From Halomonas korlensis (GTDB taxonomy: Bacteria > Pseudomonadota > Gammaproteobacteria > Pseudomonadales > Halomonadaceae), in assembly GCF_900116705.1 (NCBI RefSeq), contig NZ_FPBP01000009.1:1-64000 (forward strand): a stretch of DNA of 64,000 nt. The letters run 5' to 3'. This document shows, in pieces, positions 42,429 to 51,245 of the stretch. Each line of letters opens with the position of its first letter. Within the stretch, counting starts at the first letter, position 1. The translations under genes and the position numbers were made by a program. The notes beneath the pieces are model-generated. The model was not told the origin of the DNA, did no database searches, and saw only the letters and a program-made list of their open reading frames with translations.

Positions 42429-43010
42429 TCACCAGGTCACGGCCGCAAGGGAAAACCGATCGCCAGCGGCGAGCGCTTGGTCGATGGCATCCTTGCGATC
42501 CCAGCTCTGTTGCAACAGCGCCTTGTAGTGGGCCAAGGCGGTATCGGTCATGGCGATGACTTGCTCCGGCGTCATCGCGTAACGGATGTTCGACGCGGCG
42601 CGGAACTCCTGGGCGGCTGCGGTCTCGCCGGCGACGACCAGGTCGCGGGCCTCTATGGCCAGGCCGATCAGGTTCTGGCGGTCCTCGGTGCGCATCTGCA
42701 CCACATCGGCCGTGCCATCAGGCATTGTGTAGGGCAGACCGGTATCGAGCTCGACGTCCAGGGCGGCCTTGATCTCGCGGCCCTTTCGGACCGCGAGGGT
42801 GTCGAGATCCGGTGGCGGGATTGGTACCCAGGTGGGGCGGCCGTTCTCGTCGGCGCCGCGGCGGTGGCCTTCGGGTGGCTCGCCCCGCCCGTAGGTTTGC
42901 CATTCTTCGTTAGTGATTTTGACGGCATCGGTCGGCCAAGTGCCGGCGGCTTTGTAGTCGGCACGGAGGGCGACAGGGAAGAACGCATTAACTGAAGGAC
43001 TATAAAACAT
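42429..43010 (-). CDS. G: Tail fibre assembly protein (gpG-like, DUF4376)
   Basis: 193 residues starting MFYSPSVNAFFPVALRADYKAAGTWPTDAVKI, typical of caudoviral fibre assembly chaperones. A DUF4376-like helical C-terminus follows (AMTPEQVIAMTDTALAHYKALLQQSW). It follows the fibre gene H by 8 bases. Confidence 0.85.
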   Translation of the reverse strand: MFYSPSVNAFFPVALRADYKAAGTWPTDAVKITNEEWQTYGRGEPPEGHRRGADENGRPTWVPIPPPDLDTLAVRKGREIKAALDVELDTGLPYTMPDGTADVVQMRTEDRQNLIGLAIEARDLVVAGETAAAQEFRAASNIRYAMTPEQVIAMTDTALAHYKALLQQSWDRKDAIDQALAAGDRFSLAAVTW

Positions 43011-43018
43011 ATTGCGCC

Positions 43019-44038
43019 TCAGTGACCAATGACAAAGATTGAAGCAACATCGCTCGACGGGCCAACGGCCGACGACTTTGTTACCAAACAACTTGACAGA
43101 CCTGGATCCAAGCCGAAAAGCGATACACCACCGTTGGACTGGCCGCTGGGAGTCACGTCCGTCGCAAATGCACGGAACGCGGCATTGGGAAATGCAATGG
43201 GATAGCTGACCGTCGCTTGGCCACTCGACGGAATTGACGACTCCAGAAACCACTGAATAATCAGCCCGCCCAGCCAGCTCGGAAGCACCAAATAGCCGTT
43301 GGGCCCTAGACTATAAGAAACCCCCCAGCGCAGCTTCTTCGGCGTTACTGCCGTGGTGTCATCGGTGCCGGCATCGACCTGGGCCTGAGTGGCGACCTTG
43401 AGCAGCCCCATCACCGACTCGGTGGCCTGCTTGACCCAGTTCTTGAGCTTCTTCGCTGTGATGAACTTGACATCATCTGTGCCGCCGTCGGTTTCGGTTT
43501 GGGTGGCGATGTACGCCATGCCCTGCTCGGTTTCTGTCGCAGCGGGGTGGTTGCGGCTGCCCTCGTGCTCGGCTCGCTGGGCGTCAACGTATTCGCGAGT
43601 GGCCAGCACCACCGAGGGATCGACCTTGAGCGTCACCGCGGCGGTGTCGCTGACCTCGAGGACGAAGCGCACGGTCTGGGTGCGGCTCGAGCCCTCCGAG
43701 AGCACCGGCTTGTAGGTCTCGGGATAGTTGCCAACACCGATCAGGTCGCCGTCGGTATCGATGATGCCGATCTCGCGGATGGTCCAGCCGCCGACATCGG
43801 GCGGCAACACCTGCTCGACGATGATCCATGAGGGATTGTCGGGGTCGGTGGTACTGGTGTTGATCGGCGCGCGGCGGACCACGTTGACCAATGCTTCGGC
43901 GCTGCTGTCGGGGGTGGGCAGGCTGCCGTTGCCATCGCCGACGGTGAGCTCGGTGATCTCGATGGTCTGCCCAAGCGCGATGGCATTGGCGAGTTTGGCC
44001 TGGCCGACATCAGTGAGCAGGGTATAGAACTGGGCCAT
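43019..44038 (-). CDS. H: Tail fibre protein gpH (short form)
   Basis: 339 residues. The N-terminal DUF3751/fibre-attachment domain (MAQFYTLLTDVGQAKLANA) is followed by short repeats (ATQTETDGGTDDVKFITAKKL, ATQAQVDAGTDDTTAVTPKKL, the second read with one residue less) and a C-terminal gp53-like tip (NGYLVLPSWLGGLIIQW). It is about half the P2 gpH length (669), so it has a compact fibre. It determines host range. Confidence 0.9.
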   Translation of the reverse strand: MAQFYTLLTDVGQAKLANAIALGQTIEITELTVGDGNGSLPTPDSSAEALVNVVRRAPINTSTTDPDNPSWIIVEQVLPPDVGGWTIREIGIIDTDGDLIGVGNYPETYKPVLSEGSSRTQTVRFVLEVSDTAAVTLKVDPSVVLATREYVDAQRAEHEGSRNHPAATETEQGMAYIATQTETDGGTDDVKFITAKKLKNWVKQATESVMGLLKVATQAQVDAGTDDTTAVTPKKLRWGVSYSLGPNGYLVLPSWLGGLIIQWFLESSIPSSGQATVSYPIAFPNAAFRAFATDVTPSGQSNGGVSLFGLDPGLSSCLVTKSSAVGPSSDVASIFVIGH

Positions 44039-44047
44039 CTGGGCCTC

Positions 44048-44680
44048 CTATGGCGTTTGCGGATAGACGGTGGCGATGTCGACGCTGTCGGTGGCCATGC
44101 CCACATAGCACCGGCCGGTCACTTGGGTTTCGGCGGCGATGAAGGGATACACGGCGGTGACATCGCCGTCGTACATGGCGCTGCCGAGATAGACGATGCC
44201 CTGGCTCTCGCCGGCGAGGTCGAGACCGGTGATGTGGCGGGTGAGCGGCTTGGCGTCGTCGACCAGCCGCTCGAGCTCCTGGTACATTGCATCGGTGATG
44301 CCAGTGTCGAGCACGCCGATGCGCAGCGCGAAGGTGCCGGGGTCGCCCTGGGGCTCGGTCTGCCACCACTCGGTGACCTCGAACAGGTAGCCCAGCGGCT
44401 CGACAACGCGGCGAAGGGCGCTGATCGTGCCTTTTTTGCGGTGGACGAAAAACGCGGTGGCGATCACCTCGCGCTTGGCGCCCTCCGACCACGCCGGGTC
44501 CCAGCGGTCGACACTGAACGCCCATGCGAGATAGGGCAGCAGGCGCGCCGGACAGGTTGCCGGGTGCCAGAGTTGGCGCAGCGGGACCGGCACGCGCTGG
44601 ATCTCGGCCAGGGCCTCGGCGGCAGCGCGCTCGAGGGGCGTGCCGTTAGGTGGTAATAGTGCCCGGCGCTCGTCACTCAT
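44048..44680 (-). CDS. I: Tail protein gpI
   Basis: 210 residues of the P2 gpI family (LLPYLAWAFSVDRWDPAW). It is a baseplate component between J and the fibre. It overlaps J by eight bases. Confidence 0.92.
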   Translation of the reverse strand: MSDERRALLPPNGTPLERAAAEALAEIQRVPVPLRQLWHPATCPARLLPYLAWAFSVDRWDPAWSEGAKREVIATAFFVHRKKGTISALRRVVEPLGYLFEVTEWWQTEPQGDPGTFALRIGVLDTGITDAMYQELERLVDDAKPLTRHITGLDLAGESQGIVYLGSAMYDGDVTAVYPFIAAETQVTGRCYVGMATDSVDIATVYPQTP

Positions 44681-45584
44681 CGCTGCCCCCGATCACCACG
44701 GTGGTGCTTGTGCAGTGGGCGGACTGGGTTTCGTCGAGCACCACGTCGGCGGCCGGGGCGGTGAGCTCGACGCGCTGCACGCCCTCGACATGCAGCGCGG
44801 CATGGATGGCCGAGATGCGGATGTCGCGGCCGAGGCGGCGCTGCTCGCTGATGTAGCGCTCGAGCGAGGCCTCGGCGGCCTCAAGAATCGGTTCTTGTTC
44901 GGGCCCGGGGTAGACGTAAAGCGTGGCCTCGATGGCGTAGTCGGTGATGCTCGCCGACTGCACGGTGAGGCGGTCACCGACCGGACGGATGTCCTCGGCT
45001 GAGAGCGCGTCAGTGACGATGTCGATGAGATCCTGGCTGGCGGCGCCGTCGCCCTCGGTGGACAGCAACGTGACCAGCGCTTCGGCAGGCGCCGGGCTGA
45101 TGGCTGTGGCATCGGCCACGCGGCCATCGGCGCTGCGGGCGTGGAATTCGTAGGCGCCACGCGGCCCGGCGACGCTCAGTCCCTCCCAGGCCTGCTGGGC
45201 GCGTAGGCGAAGATCCTCGTCGCTCTCGTAGGTCGGCGGCACCGGTGGGGTGGCGTCTTCGTCGCCTTCGTCGATCACCAGACGCTCGACCTCGAAGTTG
45301 GCGACCAGCTGGTCGAGATCATCGCCGCGGCTGTAGGCCAGCATCACCGCCTTGGCCGCTTCGTTGACGCGCTGTCGCCACAGCAACTCACGGTAGGCGT
45401 TCTCCTCGAGCAGCTTGGTCAGCGGCTCGCTTTCCAGCGCGAGCGTGGCCTCGACCACGCCCCGTTGGCTGGTGGGCACCAGTTCGAGCAGTGCCGCGCG
45501 GCGCTCGGCATAGATCGTCTCGAAGTCGAGGGGCTCGACTACCGTCGGGGCGGGGAGTTGCGAGAGGTTGATGGTTCCGCTCAT
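44673..45584 (-). CDS. J: Baseplate assembly protein gpJ
   Basis: 303 residues, Mu gp47/P2 gpJ family (LSQLPAPTVVEPLDFETIY, AWEGLSVAGPRGAYEFHARS). It forms the baseplate wedge. It overlaps W and I. Confidence 0.93.
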   Translation of the reverse strand: MSGTINLSQLPAPTVVEPLDFETIYAERRAALLELVPTSQRGVVEATLALESEPLTKLLEENAYRELLWRQRVNEAAKAVMLAYSRGDDLDQLVANFEVERLVIDEGDEDATPPVPPTYESDEDLRLRAQQAWEGLSVAGPRGAYEFHARSADGRVADATAISPAPAEALVTLLSTEGDGAASQDLIDIVTDALSAEDIRPVGDRLTVQSASITDYAIEATLYVYPGPEQEPILEAAEASLERYISEQRRLGRDIRISAIHAALHVEGVQRVELTAPAADVVLDETQSAHCTSTTVVIGGSDE

Positions 45585-45919
45585 GCGACGGGCACCTGGA
45601 GGTTAACGGGATCGCCGGCGCGGCTCTGGCCTTCGATCTCAAATAGGGCGGTGCCCGGCTGAGTAGTGCTGACGCTGCGACGGAAGGCGGTGACGCGGAT
45701 GCGCGGCTCCCAACGAATAATCGCCATGACGCTCGCGGCGTAGGCCTGCAGCAGGGTGGCGTCGTTCAGCGGCTGGTCGATGAGTTCGGGCAGCAGGCTG
45801 CCGTAATCGCGGCGCATGACGCGCGAGCCGATGGGCGTGGCGAGGATGTCGCGCACGCTCTGCTGGATATGCTCGAGGCCCTCGAGGGCGCGGCCGGTCT
45901 GGGCGTTCATGCCGGGCAT
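45581..45919 (-). CDS. W: Baseplate protein gpW (gp25-like)
   Basis: 112 residues, gp25-like lysozyme family (VRDILATPIGSRVMRRDYGS), the wedge component conserved across contractile tails. It abuts V. Confidence 0.93.
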   Translation of the reverse strand: MPGMNAQTGRALEGLEHIQQSVRDILATPIGSRVMRRDYGSLLPELIDQPLNDATLLQAYAASVMAIIRWEPRIRVTAFRRSVSTTQPGTALFEIEGQSRAGDPVNLQVPVA

Positions 45920-46575
45920 TAGACGACTTCTCCTGTGTTGCTGGGTCCGGACTCGACGCCGCTGTGCTGGTGGCTCGCGCTGATGTCCTTACCATCGCTG
46001 GTCACCGCCCCGGTGAAGGCGACATCGCCGGCGATGGTGGTGGTCTGTCCGCTGGGCTGGCTGAGGTTGCCGTTCAGGGTCAGATTGCCGTTGATCACGA
46101 TGTCGGCGTTGAGCGTGGCGCCGCCGCCGGCGGTGGCGGTGAGCGTGGCCGGGGTGGTGACGAGCACATCGCCCTGGGCGGCGAGCGTGGCCGAGCCGGG
46201 CAGGGTGGCCTGCAGGTGACTGGCGGCGTGGTCGTACTCGATGGCCGCGCCGTCGGGCATCACGGCGTGGAAGACGTCGCCGCTGTCGCTGGGGGCTGGG
46301 TGCTGGGTGCGGTAGAGCCCGGCGAGCACCACCGCGCTGGCGAGGTCGCCGCCCGGTGAGAACACCACGACCTGCTCGTCGACGGTGGGCGGGCTCCAGG
46401 TGCGGGTGGTGCCGGCGCGCTCTTCGAGCCACGGCAGCCAGGCGGTGGTGATCTCGCCGGTGGCGACGCGCACGCGGGCGCGGGCGTGGTCCACCTCGGC
46501 GATGGTGCCGAGGCGGACCAGGTTGTGGATCAGGCGCAGCAGCTCGGCGGCGCTTTGCAAGGGGCGTTGGGTCAT
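45919..46575 (-). CDS. V: Tail spike/baseplate protein gpV
   Basis: 218 residues. An N-terminal OB-fold (LIHNLVRLGTIAEVDHARARV) is followed by a beta-helical needle and ends SHQHSGVESGPS, a His-x-His iron site like the P2 gpV tip. No Shine-Dalgarno is visible, and the conserved promoter element lies only five bases before the ATG. First gene of the V-W-J-I-H-G unit. Confidence 0.93.
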   Translation of the reverse strand: MTQRPLQSAAELLRLIHNLVRLGTIAEVDHARARVRVATGEITTAWLPWLEERAGTTRTWSPPTVDEQVVVFSPGGDLASAVVLAGLYRTQHPAPSDSGDVFHAVMPDGAAIEYDHAASHLQATLPGSATLAAQGDVLVTTPATLTATAGGGATLNADIVINGNLTLNGNLSQPSGQTTTIAGDVAFTGAVTSDGKDISASHQHSGVESGPSNTGEVV

Positions 46576-46579
46576 GGCG

Positions 46580-46642
46580 CCATGCTTGCCCGGTCGGGCG
46601 CAGGCGGGAAGCGGTGGCGGTTGTGGTCCTAGCGTTTACAAC
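46580..46642 (-). promoter_or_regulatory. Late promoter V with Ogr-type box
   Basis: Dyad GTTGT-N13-ACAAC at 46620-46642 and GCAAGCATGG at 46580-46589 (minus strand), with the same 29-base spacing as in promoter F. It lies partly in the end of gene S. Confidence 0.75.
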
Positions 46643-47094
46643 GCCGAACCGAGGCGCTCGAGGATCATGTCGCGGATCACGGCGCGGTCGGCGTCGCTGT
46701 AGCCGACCAGGCGGCGCTCGGGGTAGTCATGCCAGGGGCCGTTGCGGTCGACATTGTCGCGCAGGCCGTACTGGTGCACCCGGGCGATGCGGGCGACGCG
46801 TCCGGCAAAGCCGACGGTGGCGGCATCGGACATGCCGCGACCCTTGAGGAACTTGGCCTGGCGGATCTTGGCGAACATGACGCCGCGGCGGATGCCGCCG
46901 GACTGGTCGCGGGCCTGGGGCTTGCGTGGCGCGAAGGGTGAGCCGTCGGGGTTCTCCTGTCGCTTGATGCGCGCGGCCTGGCGTTTGCGCAGCTCGCGGG
47001 CGATGTCGCGGGCGAGCTTGCGGCGCTCGCCGGGCTGCAGGCGGGCGAGCAGCGGGGCGGCCCAGCTCTCCAGGGCGTCGAGGTCGTCGCTCAC
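46636..47094 (-). CDS. S: Tail completion protein gpS
   Basis: 152 residues of the P2 gpS family (LDALESWAAPLLARLQPGERR, VGFAGRVARIARVHQYGLRD). It acts in tail completion. It overlaps R by four bases. Confidence 0.92.
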   Translation of the reverse strand: MSDDLDALESWAAPLLARLQPGERRKLARDIARELRKRQAARIKRQENPDGSPFAPRKPQARDQSGGIRRGVMFAKIRQAKFLKGRGMSDAATVGFAGRVARIARVHQYGLRDNVDRNGPWHDYPERRLVGYSDADRAVIRDMILERLGSAL

Positions 47095-47576
47095 TCTTCA
47101 CCCCAATCGGCGACCAGCGCGTAATCCTCGGTTTCCTCGACATCACGGATGTAGAGCTGCCAGTTGCCGGCGGCACAGGGGTCGATCTCGAAGGTGGGCT
47201 GGCGATGGTAGACATGGATGGTGCCGGCGTCGCAATCGACCAGGGCGACCACGCGCTCGGTGAGCACCACGTCGATGGCGAGATCCCAGGCGTTGTTGCT
47301 GAGTAGCTCGGCCTGAAAGTTCACGGCCTCTTCAGGGTTGAGGTCGGGCTGGTAGCGCGACAGCCACTGCAGCAGCGGGATCATCACGGCGTCGAGCTCG
47401 CCGCTGTGATCGGTGAGCACGATGCGCGCGGGCACGCGGTACTGGTGCGAGAGGTGGGCGCCGCGATGGAACTCGATGCGGCCGTCTTCGATGAAGGTCA
47501 GCAGCCGGTCGGGGTTGCGCTTGAGGTCGGGAATGCGCTCGAGCAGATAAGCCCGCAGCGAAGTGAGCTTTTTCAT
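47091..47576 (-). CDS. R: Tail completion protein gpR
   Basis: 161 residues of the P2 gpR family (LTSLRAYLLERIPDLKRNPDRL). It ends the tail tube at the head-proximal side. It overlaps the holin gene and S. Confidence 0.9.
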   Translation of the reverse strand: MKKLTSLRAYLLERIPDLKRNPDRLLTFIEDGRIEFHRGAHLSHQYRVPARIVLTDHSGELDAVMIPLLQWLSRYQPDLNPEEAVNFQAELLSNNAWDLAIDVVLTERVVALVDCDAGTIHVYHRQPTFEIDPCAAGNWQLYIRDVEETEDYALVADWGEE

Positions 47577-48010
47577 CGGGTGTCGGTCTCCTCGAGGAAG
47601 CCGCCGCGCTTGCCCTTGAGGGTGCCGGCGATCTTCTCGCCGCTACGCCCGGCGATATAGCCGCCCACACCGAGGGTCATCAGGTTCCACAGCGGCTCGG
47701 GCAGCTCCAGGTGCAGGCCGACGCCGAACATGGCGCCGAGATAGGGGGCAAGCAGGTAGTTGTTGGCGACGATGGCGACGATCACCAGCATCAGGATCGG
47801 CCGCCAGTTACGCTGCAGCCAGCTCTCGCCGGTAGCCTCGGCGAGCACCACCTGCATGCGGGCCTTGAGGCCGGCGTCCTGCTGGTCGATCAGGCGGCGC
47901 TGCAGCTCGGCCTTGAGCCGGGCGGCCTGGTCCTTGTCGGTGACGGCCTTGTCGATCACCTCGAAGACGGGGCCGGCGACGGTGCCGAGTATGTTCTTGA
48001 TCATGTTCAT
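47573..48010 (-). CDS. Holin (GTA-type, 3TM family)
   Basis: 145 residues. The start MNMIKNILGTVAGPVFEVID and the WLQRNWRPILMLVIVAIVAN segment with two to three membrane helices match the GTA_holin_3TM family. It lets the endolysin reach the wall. It overlaps the peptidase gene. Confidence 0.82.
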   Translation of the reverse strand: MNMIKNILGTVAGPVFEVIDKAVTDKDQAARLKAELQRRLIDQQDAGLKARMQVVLAEATGESWLQRNWRPILMLVIVAIVANNYLLAPYLGAMFGVGLHLELPEPLWNLMTLGVGGYIAGRSGEKIAGTLKGKRGGFLEETDTR

Positions 48011-48363
48011 GCTTGCCACCTTGCTGGGCCATTCTGGCGGGTATCGATGTGTATGAAGTTGGCGTAGCGGCCGAGGCTGGCCGAGGGGTGATTTTCCGCG
48101 AGCCAGGCATATACCGAGGGAGCGGGCACGCCCCGCACCTGGATGTCCGCGGCGCGGCCCAGAGTGTGCTGGCTGCCTGGTACGCCGCCGATGCGCGCGT
48201 TGTGGGAGGAACAGCGGCAGCCGCTGGTCACGGTAACGGGCTGGTCGAAGTGAGTGCGGAGCCGTTCCAGGATGGCCAGCGTTTCGACATCGACGGTGTC
48301 GAAACCACAGCCGCAACGACAGGCGAACTCGGCCCGGGTGAAGTGAGGCGAGAGGCGAGTCAT
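48007..48363 (-). CDS. Endolysin, peptidase M15A-like
   Basis: 118 residues. FTRAEFACRCGCGFDTVD at the start, the zinc site SQHTLGRAADIQV (His, Asp) and FIHIDTR form the M15A/D,D-peptidase signature. No signal peptide is seen, so it depends on the holin. Confidence 0.88.
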   Translation of the reverse strand: MTRLSPHFTRAEFACRCGCGFDTVDVETLAILERLRTHFDQPVTVTSGCRCSSHNARIGGVPGSQHTLGRAADIQVRGVPAPSVYAWLAENHPSASLGRYANFIHIDTRQNGPARWQA

Positions 48364-48665
48364 GGGCGGTGTCCTTCGAGGGTGGTGACGCGCTCGTTGA
48401 GGCTGCGCACGTCGTCCTTCAGTGAGCTGATCTCACGGTTGGCGTCGCTCTTGCGGTAGTAGAGGTCGCTCCAGTCGCGCAGGTCACGGCGCAGGCTTTC
48501 GATCTGCTCGCCCTGGTAGACCAGGCGCTCGCGCAGCACGGCGGTGTGCTCGCCGAGCGTAACCAGCTTGAGGCCGGCCCAGGCGAGCAGGGCGACCAGG
48601 GTGAGCTGGATGCCGGTCTGCAGGTGCCGTTCAAAGACGCTGGGTTTCACGGTGTCCTCCGCCAT
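48360..48665 (-). CDS. Lysis-cassette protein with one membrane helix and coiled coil
   Basis: 101 residues. One membrane helix (about 19-37, LTLVALLAWAGLKLV) is followed by a charged coiled coil. The topology suits an inner-membrane spanin-like or XhlA-like lysis accessory protein, but there is no clear family match and no overlapping outer-spanin lipoprotein is visible. Confidence 0.65.
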   Translation of the reverse strand: MAEDTVKPSVFERHLQTGIQLTLVALLAWAGLKLVTLGEHTAVLRERLVYQGEQIESLRRDLRDWSDLYYRKSDANREISSLKDDVRSLNERVTTLEGHRP

Positions 48666-48677
48666 GCGGTCCTCATG

Positions 48678-48887
48678 TCAGTTCCAAAGCTGGACGGTGT
48701 CGACCCGGGCGGCGGTCGGCGGCTCCTCCGGCAACCTGACCAGCAGCCCCTGGGGGAGAATCGGGCCGAGCTCGGCGAGCCCGGGGTTAAGGTCGAGCGC
48801 TTGCTCGGTGACGGCGGCTGTGCTGCCGAGCACGCGGTAGCAAAGCGCGTCGAGGGTTTCGCCCTGGTGGGTGCGCACGGTAGGCAC
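48678..48887 (-). CDS. X: Tail protein gpX
   Basis: 69 residues of the P2 gpX family with a LysM-like fold (RTHQGETLDALCYRVLG, ALDLNPGLAELGPILPQG). It is needed for tail assembly. It abuts L. Confidence 0.92.
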   Translation of the reverse strand: MPTVRTHQGETLDALCYRVLGSTAAVTEQALDLNPGLAELGPILPQGLLVRLPEEPPTAARVDTVQLWN

Positions 48888-49360
48888 TAGATGAGCTCCA
48901 CGGTGGTATGCCGCTCGCCGAGGATCTCGCTGACCGCCCAGCGGGCGTCGCGGCGGTAGTCGTCGGCGGCGAGATCCTTGGCTTCGCCGCGCTCGTCGCC
49001 ATCATTGGTCGCACTGTGGTCGCGGTAGCGCTCGAGCAGGCTGGCCATGGCGGTGGCGTAAAGTGCGCGCTGGTAAAGCAGGGCGTAATGCCCGGCGGCG
49101 GCCCAGACCGGCAGGGCGACGTCGTCGACGGTGGTGGCGCCGTCGTTGAGCTGGGCGGCTTGCCAGTCGGCGAGCTGACGGTTGACGTCGGCGAGCGCGA
49201 CGCGCAGGGCGTGAGTGAGGCGCGGGGCGGTGACGGTGCCGTCGACGCGCTCGGCATCGCGGAAGTCGGCGGGGTCGATCTCGGGCCAGAAGCCGTTATT
49301 GGTCAGCAAGGCCGGCGGGGTGGCAGTCTCGCCGGTGCCGTAGGAAATCAGTGACGACAA
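48887..49360 (-). CDS. L: Head completion protein gpL
   Basis: 157 residues of the P2 gpL family (NNGFWPEIDPADFRDAERVD, VSEILGERHTTVELI). It closes the filled head before tail joining. Confidence 0.92.
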   Translation of the reverse strand: MSSLISYGTGETATPPALLTNNGFWPEIDPADFRDAERVDGTVTAPRLTHALRVALADVNRQLADWQAAQLNDGATTVDDVALPVWAAAGHYALLYQRALYATAMASLLERYRDHSATNDGDERGEAKDLAADDYRRDARWAVSEILGERHTTVELI

Positions 49361-49385
49361 GGCCGGGCCTCATAGGGAATAAGAA

Positions 49386-49440
49386 GGGGGTGGACCGGTT
49401 CGGTGAAGTGAGCCGAGGCCGTTCACCGACCGGTGCCCCC
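49386..49440. other. Long imperfect hairpin between M and L
   Basis: GGGGG..ACCGGT.CGGTGAA pairs with TTCACCG.ACCGGT.CCCCC around a 14-nt loop in the 120-base gap between M and L. It could be a partial terminator or an RNA-processing site that tunes expression of L relative to the capsid gene. Confidence 0.55.
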
Positions 49441-49480
49441 TTGACGTCGGCGTGCGACTCTTCTCTTTTCAGATTCGGGG

Positions 49481-50203
49481 TCAGGCCGGGGCCTCGTTGT
49501 GAGAGGCGCCCGGGTCGTTGGCGTTCTGGTGCTTCAGTTCGCGCTCGAGGCGCTCGATGTCCTTCTTGACGCCGGCGCGCTCATTGAGCTTGAGGGCGCG
49601 GCGCAGGTGCTCGAGGGCATCCTCGAGGTGGCCGCGCTTGTCGCGGCAGGCGTAGCCGAGCGCCTTGTGCAGCTTGGCGCGGATCTGGTCGTGCATGTCG
49701 GCGGCTTCGGTCAGGGCCACGGCGCGACTCAGGTGCATGACCAGCTCGGCGGCAACCGGGGGCAGTTCGTCGCCCTCGGTGGCTGCCAGCCGGGCGAGCG
49801 CTTCCTCGGCGACCTGCTCGGCGACGATCGAGGCGGTGTCACGCTCGAAACGGTCGGGGGTATCCAGGCCATGGCGCAGCGCGTACTCGGCCACTTCGAT
49901 GCCGCCGGCGAGGTCGCCGACGTCGAGACGCCACAGCATCACGGTCATCAGCACGTCATCGGCGGCGCCGTTACCGCCCTCGAGCACGCCGGCAACGTAG
50001 GCCTCGAACTCGGGCAGCAGCTCGCGCTTCTTGGCGACCTTGGCTTCCAGCGACTTGATGGCCTTGAGCGTGCGACGCGCCTCCCAGAGGTAGGCGGCGT
50101 GCACCTCGTACTGTTCGCCGCCCTGGGCGTGGCGGGGATCGGCAGCCCCCGCCGCTTTCGCGGCGGTGGCTTGCTGGTAGTGCTCACGAGCGGGGCTGAT
50201 CAT
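49481..50203 (-). CDS. M: Terminase small subunit gpM
   Basis: 240 residues of the P2 gpM family (SPAREHYQQATAAKAAG, LWRLDVGDLAGGIEVAEYAL). It recognises cos and loads the gpP ATPase. It lies 11 bases after N. Confidence 0.92.
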   Translation of the reverse strand: MISPAREHYQQATAAKAAGAADPRHAQGGEQYEVHAAYLWEARRTLKAIKSLEAKVAKKRELLPEFEAYVAGVLEGGNGAADDVLMTVMLWRLDVGDLAGGIEVAEYALRHGLDTPDRFERDTASIVAEQVAEEALARLAATEGDELPPVAAELVMHLSRAVALTEAADMHDQIRAKLHKALGYACRDKRGHLEDALEHLRRALKLNERAGVKKDIERLERELKHQNANDPGASHNEAPA

Positions 50204-50214
50204 CGATTCGCTCC

Positions 50215-51234
50215 TTATGCGCCGGTCCAGTCGCCGAAGATGATGTTTTCCACCAAACAGCCGAAGCCGTAATCCTCGACGACGTAAGCGTCGTTTGAGC
50301 TCTCGTAGTTCTCGACCCGGTTGCGCTTGGGGTTGTCCTGCAGGTAGCGGCGACGGCTGCCGTTCTGCCAGTACAGCGAGAGGTTTTCCGGCGGGGTGAT
50401 CAGCAGGCTGCCGTCGGGCACGAAGGGCACCTGGGCACCCTGGACGCCGCCCATGCGCTTCTGGCTGATCAGCATATCGAGGGCTTGCTGCTCGGTAGGC
50501 TGCTGATACTCGCTGACCAGAGGGAAATACTTGTCGGCCATGATCTTGCGCCCGCAGATCGCGCGCAGCGCGGTATTGCCGCGGTGCCATGGGTCGATCA
50601 TCTCGTTGACGACGTCATAGACCAGGGCGTCGAGGTTGGCGTAGTCGCCACCCGGGCCGACGCGGACCTCGCCGATGGTGGCGCCTTCGCTGAGTACGCG
50701 GGCTGAGGCGTTGTCGCGGTAATGCTGCAGCCAGCCCTTGTTGACGTCCTGCAGCAGCGGGTTCGCGACCGGATCAGACGCGGCGGCGCCGCTGGTACCG
50801 TTGAAGCCGATCATGATGCGATCGAGCGACTGCTGACGAATGATCGCGTTGCGCACGCGGGTCTGGAAATCGCGGAACTTGGCCCAGGCGTCGAGTTGGG
50901 CCCAGTTAATGTGGGTGTCGAACTCGGTAGACAGGCACTCGTAGTCGTGAGCCTCGAGGTTCGAGACATCACTGGTGGTGCGGTCACTGGAAGATACGTC
51001 GGTGCGCTTGGCAATCGGGCCGGAAACGCCGAGGCCGAGCTTCTGGCCCTTGAGCTCGTCGACACCTTGAACATTGATGGCACTCAGGAAGGCGCTGGAT
51101 TCCTGAATCTTGGATTCCAGGGTCTGCTGGACGCTGGGCTCGACGTTGAATTGCTCGACGGCACTGGGCACGCCGGAGAGCTTGGCGACTTGGCCGAGCA
51201 GGCCGTTGTAGGCGATACGGGTCTCTTTTTTCAT
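50215..51234 (-). CDS. N: Major capsid protein gpN
   Basis: 339 residues of the P2 gpN HK97-fold family (MKKETRIAYNGLLGQVAKLS, RTTSDVSNLEAHDYECLSTE). In P2 the N-terminus is trimmed by the gpO protease; the same is likely here. Confidence 0.95.
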   Translation of the reverse strand: MKKETRIAYNGLLGQVAKLSGVPSAVEQFNVEPSVQQTLESKIQESSAFLSAINVQGVDELKGQKLGLGVSGPIAKRTDVSSSDRTTSDVSNLEAHDYECLSTEFDTHINWAQLDAWAKFRDFQTRVRNAIIRQQSLDRIMIGFNGTSGAAASDPVANPLLQDVNKGWLQHYRDNASARVLSEGATIGEVRVGPGGDYANLDALVYDVVNEMIDPWHRGNTALRAICGRKIMADKYFPLVSEYQQPTEQQALDMLISQKRMGGVQGAQVPFVPDGSLLITPPENLSLYWQNGSRRRYLQDNPKRNRVENYESSNDAYVVEDYGFGCLVENIIFGDWTGA

Positions 51235-51245
51235 GGTATCTCGTC

